Shown one piece after another: positions 1 to 6,092 of a stretch of 14,190 nucleotides of DNA. The notes beneath the pieces were generated by a model that ran no database searches, had not been told where the DNA came from, and saw only the letters and a list, made by a program, of their open reading frames with translations. The DNA lies in NCBI GenBank assembly GCA_002347925.1, contig DDYL01000130.1:22798-36987 (forward strand), read 5' to 3'. How positions within the stretch are numbered: position 1 is the first letter of the stretch; each line of letters opens with the position of its first letter. Made by a program: the position numbers and the translations under genes. Source of the stretch: Chloroflexi bacterium UBA2235. GTDB taxonomy: Bacteria > Chloroflexota > UBA11872 > UBA12225.

Positions 1-296
1 TCCCCAGAACCCCGGATCTCGGCGAACTCTTCCCGCCCGACAAAGTGGTAATCCACTCCATCTACCTCGTTCGGGCGAGGTTGACGCGTGGTGCACGCCA
101 CTGCAATGTGGAGATCGATATTGCGTCGGCGAAGACCAGCAAGCACCGAATCCTTGCCGGTGCCGGAGGGAGCCGACAGCACGAACATTCGCGCCGGCGC
201 GGCACCACCGGAATGGCGACTGAGGATTTCGAGCGGACCGGCGAGTGAATCGGGCTGGAAGCCATCTGTGTCTCGCACCGTATCTGGTCCGTCCAT
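1..296 (-). CDS. gmk: Guanylate kinase, N-terminal part (cut by left window edge)
   Basis: Guanylate kinase transfers phosphate from ATP to GMP, giving GDP for nucleotide synthesis in the cytoplasm. About 98 residues are visible and the rest lies beyond position 1. The frame shows a P-loop SAPSGTGKDS (residues 41-50) and then TTRQPRPNEVDGVDYHFV (69-86), the GMP-binding region typical of Gmk, followed by the start of the lid-side segment (GREEF). The Walker A Lys is followed by Asp where E. coli Gmk has Ser. The start is uncertain. ATG at 296 gives a 36-residue acidic leader not usual for Gmk; ATG at 188 (M37) would begin just before FVLSAPSG, close to the usual family start. Neither has a clear Shine-Dalgarno sequence. 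It lies downstream of gltX on the same strand after about 140 bases. The identity is firm from the two motifs in correct order; the start is not. Confidence 0.88.
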   Translation of the reverse strand, partial: MDGPDTVRDTDGFQPDSLAGPLEILSRHSGGAAPARMFVLSAPSGTGKDSVLAGLRRRNIDLHIAVACTTRQPRPNEVDGVDYHFVGREEFAEIRGSG

Positions 297-333
297 CGCG
301 CCAATTTTACCGCGGTCGATCCTACCCAGTTGG

Positions 334-352
334 CAGGCAAGAGAACTGCCTG
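334..352. repeat. Small inverted repeat between gltX and gmk
   Basis: A perfect 6-bp inverted repeat CAGGCA/TGCCTG with a 7-base loop lies upstream of gmk on the minus strand. No T-rich tail follows on either strand, so it is not a standard intrinsic terminator. It may be chance or a weak structure in the gmk leader. Confidence 0.25.
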
Positions 353-419
353 ACCGTACAAGCCTGAGAGGAACCCGATCACCGACCACGCGCCGATTAG
401 CGATCCTCAAACGTCGCCG

Positions 420-434
420 GGCTTGTGTCAAGCC
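420..434 (-). terminator. Hairpin just after gltX, possible terminator without T tract
   Basis: On the minus strand the perfect inverted repeat GGCTTG-ACA-CAAGCC begins four bases after the gltX TAG stop. The stem is 6 bp with a 3-base loop. The bases after it are GC-rich with no run of T, so at best it is an L-shaped or processing hairpin. Its position directly behind a stop codon is the main support. Confidence 0.35.
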
Positions 435-438
435 AACA

Positions 439-1962
439 CTAAACTCCGAGACCGGCGAGAAGCAGCCGCGCGTGAGCGAGACGCTTCAAGATGGTTTCGG
501 CCCCAAGGATCGCCATGGTGTCGAACAGCGGAGGCGTTGCCGTCCGGCCCGTGGATGCAACACGCACCACACCAAATAGCTGTCCCCGTTGCTTGCCCGT
601 CGTCAGGTCAAGTGCAATCGCGAGATCTCGAAATGGCGCTTCTAGTGTTTCCGCCGTCCATTCGCCCGTCGCCGCGACACCCTCGCACACAGAAATTGCT
701 CCGTCGAGCATTTGTCGCGCAACCTCGGGAGTGACACCCTTGGGCACCAGTGCTTCAGGGGCGTACGCCTCTTCCCTGAAGAAGATTGACAGTACCGATG
801 GCGCTTCTGAGAGGCGCTTTAGACGTTCCTGTTCGAGCGCGAGGGCTCCCATGAAGATCGGGTTGCCGGTATCAAGCCCTGCGGCGGTCATGAACGGGCC
901 AACCCGCCTTGCGAGTTCGTCGAGCGCCATTCGACGGATGTATTGACCGTTCAGCCAATCAAGCCTGTCGAGATCGACCACCTTCCCGGATGGACCGATC
1001 GAGCCGAGTTGAAAGTGCTCGGAAATCTCCGCAAATCCGAACAATTCCCGCGCGACCCCTTGTTGCGGATTTTCCGCGTCCGGAACAAACGCGATCAGGT
1101 TCCCCAGGTAATTGAGGACCGCCTCGGGAAGGAACCCTTCATCCTGAAACCACCTCATGTTTGCCCACGGGTGCTTGCGCTTGCTTATCTTGCCTCGATC
1201 AGCATTCAAGAGCAGCGGAGTGTGGGCAATCACCGGGGGAGTCCAATCAAGCGCCTCGTACACACGGAGGTGCGCCGGAGTACTTGGCAACCACTCCTCG
1301 CCACGTATTGCGTGTGTGATTTCCATTTCGTGGTCATCAACCACTACTGCAAGGTTGTACGTTGGGAACCCGTCGGATTTGAGCAGCACTCGGTCGTCGA
1401 GCAACGCGTTCTCAAACGACATCTCACCCCGGATAGGGTCAGTAAACGTTGTGTGGCCGGTGTCCGGCATTCTCAAGCGGACCACCGACCGTTCGGTGTA
1501 TCCACCAAATGCCTGACGCTCAGTCTCGGATTTGCCGAGACAAAGGCGGTCGTACTTCGGGGGCAGTTTTGCAGCTTGTTGGGCTTTGCGCATCTCATCA
1601 AGACGTTCGGGGGAACACCAGCACCGGTACGCATCGCCTTGGGCCACCAGTTGTTCGGCAACTTCGAGGTATCGGGGCAGGCGCTCGGATTGACGGTACG
1701 GTGCAAATGGCCCACCCCGGTCAGGGCCCTCCTGCCATTCAATCCCCAGCCACGCCAGGCTGTCATAGATCAGTTGCTCGGCGCCTTCAAGAAAGCGCTT
1801 CTGATCGGTGTCTTCGATACGAATAACGAACGCCCCATTGAATTTGCGTGCAATCGCAGCGTCAACAAGTGCTACGAGCACGTTTCCGATGTGAACGAAT
1901 CCGGTCGGGGACGGCGCTAGCCTCACCCGGACGCGCGAGCCTCCATGACCGGACACTTCCAT
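439..1962 (-). CDS. gltX: Glutamyl-tRNA synthetase (GltX, class I)
   Basis: GltX charges tRNA-Glu (in many bacteria also tRNA-Gln) with glutamate using ATP, in the cytoplasm. The 507-residue length fits the family. The class I signature APSPTGFVHIGN (residues 16-27) is the HIGH motif in its HIGN form, and GKISKRKH (257-264) is the KMSKS equivalent. Between them are RIEDTD (48-53), SDGFPTYNLAVVVDDHEM (196-213) and HAIRGEEWLPSTP, all typical of GluRS. The C-terminal anticodon-binding part has VRVASTGRTATPPLFDTMAILG, matching the bacterial family. C114-x-C116 and C141 follow the zinc-site spacing C-x-C-x24-C, but the expected fourth ligand is Gly143 rather than His. The ATG at 1962 is preceded by GGAGG, about 11 bases upstream. 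The gene diverges from icd; gmk follows it. GluRS rather than GlnRS is clear from the catalytic domain. Confidence 0.96.
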   Translation of the reverse strand: MEVSGHGGSRVRVRLAPSPTGFVHIGNVLVALVDAAIARKFNGAFVIRIEDTDQKRFLEGAEQLIYDSLAWLGIEWQEGPDRGGPFAPYRQSERLPRYLEVAEQLVAQGDAYRCWCSPERLDEMRKAQQAAKLPPKYDRLCLGKSETERQAFGGYTERSVVRLRMPDTGHTTFTDPIRGEMSFENALLDDRVLLKSDGFPTYNLAVVVDDHEMEITHAIRGEEWLPSTPAHLRVYEALDWTPPVIAHTPLLLNADRGKISKRKHPWANMRWFQDEGFLPEAVLNYLGNLIAFVPDAENPQQGVARELFGFAEISEHFQLGSIGPSGKVVDLDRLDWLNGQYIRRMALDELARRVGPFMTAAGLDTGNPIFMGALALEQERLKRLSEAPSVLSIFFREEAYAPEALVPKGVTPEVARQMLDGAISVCEGVAATGEWTAETLEAPFRDLAIALDLTTGKQRGQLFGVVRVASTGRTATPPLFDTMAILGAETILKRLAHARLLLAGLGV

Positions 1963-2263
1963 CAGGCAATCTTCCTCCAGTGAGATGCGTGGGCACCAAG
2001 TTCACAACGATCTGCAAACAATTGACGATTGTGCCCTGACGATGGACGGATTGTCTGAACCCGTCACAAAAACGCGGGTCAAATTCGGCGACCCGATGGG
2101 GGCAATGATAGGGTGAACCTGCCTCAGACCACCCGATCAAGGCATCGGGGATTGCCAGCGACACTGCGCCACCTGATCTGATCGCCGGGGCCCAACCAGT
2201 ACACCAATCTCGTACACTGCGGGTTGTTTCGCCGACACCGGTGCCGCTGAAGGAAATTACATC
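1963..2263. promoter_or_regulatory. Divergent intergenic control region, gltX / icd
   Basis: This 301-base stretch has no convincing gene and must hold the promoters for gltX (minus) and icd-sucC-sucD (plus). I could not fix a clear -35/-10 pair. Visible elements are an inverted repeat ACAAT-TGACG-ATTGT at 2018-2032, a CGGGTC/GACCCG inverted repeat at 2075-2095 with a 9-base loop, two GTACAC copies just upstream of icd (the second inside a TACACT that could be a -10), and a CACCGGTG palindrome at 2236-2243. The icd Shine-Dalgarno GAAGGA is at 2249-2254, nine bases before its GTG start. Longer open frames crossing here are overlaps of the opposite strand and show no protein-like motifs. Confidence 0.5.
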
Positions 2264-3481
2264 GTGAGCAAGATTCGTGTACAGCGACCCATCGTTGAGA
2301 TGGATGGGGACGAGATGACCCGGGTCATCTGGGCACGCATCAAGGATCAGTTGATCCTGCCATACCTTGACATTGATCTGGAGTACTACGACCTGTCCGT
2401 GACCCATCGTGACGAAACGGACGACAAGGTAACCGTCGATTCTGCCAATGCGACCCTGAAGCACGGCGTCGCCGTCAAATGCGCGACGATCACACCCAAC
2501 GATGACAGGGTCCGTGAATTCGGGCTCAAGAAGCAGTGGCCATCGCCAAATGGAACGATCCGGGCCATCATGGATGGAACGGTCTTCCGTAAGCCGATCA
2601 CCCTCCGCAACATCCCGGCTGCGGTCAAGTCATGGAAAAAGCCGATCACCATCGCCCGACACGCTTTCGGCGACATCTATCGTGATCAGGAGATGGTCGT
2701 TGACCGCCCCGGGACCGTTGAGCTCACCTTTCGCCCAGCGGATGGATCCGCTCCGGTCTCCCAGGTGGTGAACGAGTTCAAGGGGTCCTCGCCAACGGGG
2801 ATATCCATGGCAATGTTCAACACGGACTCTTCAATTCGCAGTTTCGCAAAGTCGTGCTTCACGTATGCGATTGCCGAAAAATGCAATATCTGGTTCAACG
2901 CCAAGGACACCATTTCGAAGAAGTATCACGCCAGGTTCCGCGACATCTTTGCCGAGGAAGCTGCGTCACGAGCATCGGAACTCACGGCTGCCGGCATCAC
3001 GTACAGCTACTACCTGATCGACGACGCCGTGGCTCAGGTCATGAAGCACGAAGGGGGTCACCTCTGGGCGTGCATGAACTATGACGGTGATGTGCTGTCC
3101 GACATGGTGGCCGCAGGCTTCGGCAGCCTTGGGCTCATGACCTCGGTCCTTGTGAACCCAGATGGCAAGTACGAGTACGAAGCCGCGCATGGGACCGTGA
3201 CCCGGCACTTCCGTCGGCACCAGCGTGGGGAAGAGACGTCGACAAACTCTGTCGCCTCAATCTTCGCGTGGTCTGGCGCAATCGGCCGGCGGGGCCAGCT
3301 AGACGGGTCTGCGGACGTCGTTGCCTTTGCGCAAGCAATCGAGCATGCAGTGATCGAAACGATCGAAGGCGGCACCATGACCAAGGATCTGCTGGCACTG
3401 ACCACCACAGAACATCCACACGGGGTCGACACTTGGGCGTTCATGGACGCCGTTGCTTCCCACCTGAAAGCCGCCCTCTAA
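2264..3481 (+). CDS. icd: NADP-dependent isocitrate dehydrogenase, type II (eukaryote-like dimeric)
   Basis: The enzyme oxidatively decarboxylates isocitrate to 2-oxoglutarate, making NADPH in the TCA cycle. The 405-residue protein is the size of the dimeric type II enzymes (human IDH1 class, also actinobacterial Icd) and aligns with them throughout. Substrate residues sit at the family positions: SPNGTIR (94-100), R109 in GTVFRK, and R132 in IARHAFGD with Y139. Metal ligands fall in LIDDAVAQVM (251-260) and NYDGDVLSD (272-280). AAHGTVTRHFRRHQ (307-320) carries Arg314 and His315, the pair that marks NADP preference in this class. Start is GTG at 2264 with GAAGGA nine bases upstream. It is the first gene of a run with sucC and sucD on the same strand, and diverges from gltX. 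No truncation is seen. The symbol icd is used generically; some genomes have a second, monomeric enzyme. Confidence 0.96.
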   Translation: MSKIRVQRPIVEMDGDEMTRVIWARIKDQLILPYLDIDLEYYDLSVTHRDETDDKVTVDSANATLKHGVAVKCATITPNDDRVREFGLKKQWPSPNGTIRAIMDGTVFRKPITLRNIPAAVKSWKKPITIARHAFGDIYRDQEMVVDRPGTVELTFRPADGSAPVSQVVNEFKGSSPTGISMAMFNTDSSIRSFAKSCFTYAIAEKCNIWFNAKDTISKKYHARFRDIFAEEAASRASELTAAGITYSYYLIDDAVAQVMKHEGGHLWACMNYDGDVLSDMVAAGFGSLGLMTSVLVNPDGKYEYEAAHGTVTRHFRRHQRGEETSTNSVASIFAWSGAIGRRGQLDGSADVVAFAQAIEHAVIETIEGGTMTKDLLALTTTEHPHGVDTWAFMDAVASHLKAAL

Positions 3482-3523
3482 CACGCCTCATCCCAAGGTC
3501 TCCGATGGGTTTCCCAGTCGCAC

Positions 3524-3528
3524 AGGAG
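3524..3528 (+). promoter_or_regulatory. Ribosome binding site for sucC
   Basis: AGGAG lies 11 bases before the GTG at 3540 and supports that start, where translation begins M-D-L-F-E-Y-Q-G-K, the usual SucC N-terminus. The icd-sucC gap (58 bases) shows no terminator-like hairpin, in keeping with co-transcription. Confidence 0.6.
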
Positions 3529-3539
3529 TAGATTGAACC

Positions 3540-4682
3540 GTGGATCTTTTCGAGTATCAGGGCAAGCAGTACTTCGCTCGTTACGGAATTCCCGTTTCAC
3601 CGGGTGGGGTAGCCCACACGGTCGATGAAGCGGTTTCGGCCGCCGACGCAGCTGGATATCCCGTGGTCATCAAGGCGCAGGTTCAGGTGGGGGGACGAGG
3701 CAAGGCCGGAGGCATCAAACTCGCCTCAAACTCTTCTGAGGTCCGGCATCACGCCGGAAACATTCTCGGAATGGACATCCGCGGACATGTCGTCGAACGA
3801 GTCTGGGTCGAGCGTGCTTCCGACATCAAGGCGGAGTATTACGCGTCATTCACCCTTGACCGAGGGGCCCGCAAGCACCTTGCGATGGTCTCGAAAGAGG
3901 GTGGGGTTGATATCGAGCATGTTGCGGCCACGAACCCAGACGCAATCATCCGCCGGCACATTGATCCGGCAGTTGGTCTCACACACGCCGACGCGGTCGA
4001 CATCATCGATTCGGCGGGGATAGATCAGGAGGCTCGTTCGGGAGCGGTTAGCATCCTCGAACTTCTCTACAAGTGCTACGTCGAAGGCGACGCTGACCTT
4101 GCGGAAATCAACCCCCTGATCCTTACCCCGGATGGCCGTGTGCATGCGCTCGATGCAAAAGTCACTCTCGACGACAATGCCTCGTTCCGGCATCCCGAAT
4201 GGGCGGCATTCGAGGGCACCGAGTCGGCAGACCCGCGTGAGCAGATGGCACGCGAGCGGGGGTTGCAGTACGTGGGCCTCGATGGATCGGTCGGGATCAT
4301 CGCCAACGGCGCGGGCCTGGCGATGAGCACCCTGGACGTTGTGAATCAGGTAGGTGGCACGCCTGCGAACTTCCTCGACATCGGAGGTGGCGCAAGCGCA
4401 GCGGTCATGGCGAATGCGTTGGAAGTAGTCAACTCCGATCCGAACGTCAAGGCGATCTTCATCAACATCTTTGGTGGGATCACTAGGGGTGAAGAGGTCG
4501 CAAACGGGATCGTCACTGCACTCGGAAGAGTGACGATTACCTCGCCAATCGTCGTTCGACTGGATGGCACAAATGCTGTTGAGGGTCGTGCCATCCTGAA
4601 AGCGCACGAATCCAACCGCCTTGTTTCGCGCCCCACGATGGTGGAAGCCGCCCAAGCTGCGGTTGCGTTCGCCGCTCAGTGA
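3540..4682 (+). CDS. sucC: Succinyl-CoA synthetase beta subunit (ADP/GDP-forming)
   Basis: SucC pairs with SucD to convert succinyl-CoA to succinate while phosphorylating ADP or GDP. SucC binds the nucleotide and succinate. The 380 residues are close to the usual 385-390. The N-terminal ATP-grasp domain shows EYQGKQYFARYGIPV (5-19), VVIKAQVQVGGRGKAGG (42-58), and EINPL (189-193), a metal-binding segment. The C-terminal ligase domain has NGAGLAM (256-262), NFLDIGGGA (277-285) and INIFGGITR (308-316), the loop facing the phosphohistidine of SucD. Start is GTG at 3540, which places the conserved MDLFEYQGK at the N-terminus. sucD begins 47 bases after the stop; that gap contains only a 5-bp inverted repeat, CGGAA-CTGCA-TTCCG. 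I see no residue that decides ATP from GTP with confidence. Confidence 0.97.
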   Translation: MDLFEYQGKQYFARYGIPVSPGGVAHTVDEAVSAADAAGYPVVIKAQVQVGGRGKAGGIKLASNSSEVRHHAGNILGMDIRGHVVERVWVERASDIKAEYYASFTLDRGARKHLAMVSKEGGVDIEHVAATNPDAIIRRHIDPAVGLTHADAVDIIDSAGIDQEARSGAVSILELLYKCYVEGDADLAEINPLILTPDGRVHALDAKVTLDDNASFRHPEWAAFEGTESADPREQMARERGLQYVGLDGSVGIIANGAGLAMSTLDVVNQVGGTPANFLDIGGGASAAVMANALEVVNSDPNVKAIFINIFGGITRGEEVANGIVTALGRVTITSPIVVRLDGTNAVEGRAILKAHESNRLVSRPTMVEAAQAAVAFAAQ

Positions 4683-4729
4683 CCAAACGCGTCGGAACTG
4701 CATTCCGTGCATCGTGAGAAAGCAATCAG

Positions 4730-5614
4730 ATGAGCATTTTTGTCAATGAGACGACCAAAGTCGTCTACCAAGGACTAACAGGTAGCGCAGGCCGTTTCTA
4801 TGGGCTGCGTAACCGCGAGTACGGTACCCAAGTGGTCGCCGGAACCAACCCGAAGCGGGCAGGCGAGAACGTCGAAGGCATTCCAGTTTTCGCGAATGTT
4901 CACGATGCACGTGAAGCAACGGGTGCCACGGCCTCTTGCATCTTCGTGCCGGCTCCCGGCGTCGAGAGTGCGGTCATGGAGGCCGCGGAGGCAGGGATCG
5001 AGTTCATCGTAGTGATCACCGAGGGTGTCCCCGCCAAGGACGAAGCACGGTTTTACAACCGCCTGGCGCGTGATTTCCCGCAGACCCGCCTGCTTGGGCC
5101 AAACTGCCCCGGTATCATCAGTCCCGGCAAGTGCAATATCGGGATCACCGCGGGAGAGATTGCGACCGGCGGTGGCCCGGTTGGGATCGTGTCGCGTTCC
5201 GGAACGCTTACCTACCAGGCCCTGTACGAGCTGACACAAAAAGGCATCGGGCAGACGACCTGTGTTGGGATCGGTGGAGACCCGGTTCCCGGAACCAACT
5301 TCATCGACTGTCTGGAAGCATTCCTGCGTGATCCCGAGACGCGTGCCGTGATGATGATCGGCGAAATCGGCGGTTCAGAGGAAGAAAAAGCTGCAGATTA
5401 CATCAAGCACGAAATGACCAAGCCTGTTGTCGTCTACATCGCCGGCGTTACGGCACCGCCCGGACGCAAGATGGGACACGCGGGCGCAATCATTTCCGGA
5501 TCAAGCGGAACTGCCGGGGCGAAGATGGATGCCTTGCGTTCGGCCGGCGCCCACGTCGCAATCAATCCCACCGAGGCCGGGAATGTGATGGCGACAGTCG
5601 TCGCACACCTGTAG
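4730..5614 (+). CDS. sucD: Succinyl-CoA synthetase alpha subunit
   Basis: SucD binds CoA and carries the catalytic phosphohistidine of succinyl-CoA synthetase. The 294 residues match the usual 290-300. The CoA-binding Rossmann part opens with VVYQGLTGSAG (11-21) and GTNPKRAGENVEGIPVF (38-54). The ligase part has LLGPNCPGIISPGK (121-134), SRSGTLTYQ (155-163), GIGGDPVPGT (180-189) and GEIGG (211-215). The active-site His is H250 in KMGHAGAIISGSSGTAG. The N-terminal CoA loop has GRFY where many bacterial SucD proteins have a His-containing segment; I regard this as lineage variation. The ATG at 4730 has only a weak upstream GTGAGAAAG, so translation may depend on sucC. The gene ends 43 bases before a strong terminator and completes icd-sucC-sucD. 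Confidence 0.97.
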   Translation: MSIFVNETTKVVYQGLTGSAGRFYGLRNREYGTQVVAGTNPKRAGENVEGIPVFANVHDAREATGATASCIFVPAPGVESAVMEAAEAGIEFIVVITEGVPAKDEARFYNRLARDFPQTRLLGPNCPGIISPGKCNIGITAGEIATGGGPVGIVSRSGTLTYQALYELTQKGIGQTTCVGIGGDPVPGTNFIDCLEAFLRDPETRAVMMIGEIGGSEEEKAADYIKHEMTKPVVVYIAGVTAPPGRKMGHAGAIISGSSGTAGAKMDALRSAGAHVAINPTEAGNVMATVVAHL

Positions 5615-5657
5615 ATCCCAGATCCCAACACAGAAGCCGTCGGGTGTCGCGGTCAAT

Positions 5658-5685
5658 TGGGGTTTCACGCTTGCGTGAAACCCCA
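5658..5685 (+). terminator. Strong intrinsic terminator after sucD
   Basis: A perfect 13-bp inverted repeat TGGGGTTTCACGC / GCGTGAAACCCCA with a two-base TT centre is followed on the plus strand by ATTCTTGTT, a broken T-rich tail. It lies between sucD and the mazG-like gene, whose 3' ends face each other. It may also stop minus-strand transcripts, though the minus-strand tail (AATTGACC) is poor in T. Confidence 0.85.
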
Positions 5686-5699
5686 TTCTTGTTATGGCT

Positions 5700-6092
5700 T
5701 CAGGCCTCGGTTTCCTGATCACCAAGAAGCAGGGCCGGCGGCTTTCTGTCAGCGGTCGGATACCTGTCTGCATCCCGGTGCCGGTATTTTTCCAACACCT
5801 CCTCCAACGACGACTGCATGTCTATTCCCTGCGAATTGGCAAGGCAAATCAAGGTATAGACCACATCGGCCATCTCCAGACCAAGGTCTTGGAGGGTTTC
5901 GGTAGATTTCTTAGGCTTTTCGCCGTAGAGGTGGTTTACGACCCGCGCGAGTTCTCCCATCTCTTCAGTGAGGCGTGCGAGTTGCGACAACGGGTGCCAG
6001 TATTCCCATCCGCGATCCGCCATCCACGTGTCGACAAGCGCTTGCGCGTCGCGCAAGGTCAGGTCTTGTTCGCGGGACTGAGTTGACGTCAC
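5700..6092 (-). CDS. MazG-like nucleotide pyrophosphohydrolase
   Basis: MazG-type enzymes cleave (d)NTPs to (d)NMP and pyrophosphate with Mg2+, often clearing non-canonical nucleotides. The protein of about 130 residues is all alpha-helical in pattern and has the EExxE...ExxD metal motif: EEMGE (43-47) and EMAD (73-76). ARLTEEMGELARVVNHLYGE and TLICLANSQGID strongly resemble the small YpjD-type MazG proteins of Firmicutes. KYRHRDADRY closes the domain; the last 20 residues are an unconserved tail. I choose GTG at 6092 because it makes a GTGA overlap with the argH stop (6089-6091), a usual sign of translational coupling; GTG at 6107 would add five residues. It is the last gene of the arg run. 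HisE is related in fold, but the motif context here is MazG. Its substrate cannot be read from sequence. Confidence 0.88.
   Translation of the reverse strand: MTSTQSREQDLTLRDAQALVDTWMADRGWEYWHPLSQLARLTEEMGELARVVNHLYGEKPKKSTETLQDLGLEMADVVYTLICLANSQGIDMQSSLEEVLEKYRHRDADRYPTADRKPPALLLGDQETEA

Noticed and set aside
62..382. 106-codon minus-strand frame at the left end
   Set aside because: It overlaps gmk in another frame; only the gmk frame shows family motifs.
297..438. Possible tRNA between gltX and gmk because of two hairpins
   Set aside because: The stems do not form a cloverleaf and no T-loop or acceptor pairing is visible.
943..1920. Long plus-strand open frame of 325 codons inside gltX
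   Set aside because: It is antisense to a clear GluRS, has no recognisable motif, and arises from GC-rich codon structure on the opposite strand.
1862..2464. 200-codon minus-strand frame spanning the gltX/icd gap
   Set aside because: It overlaps the start of gltX and of icd in wrong frames and shows no domain-like pattern.
5631..5700. Possible CRISPR or attachment-site signal around the perfect 13-bp dyad
   Set aside because: There is one copy only, placed directly after sucD with a T-rich tail; a terminator explains it fully.
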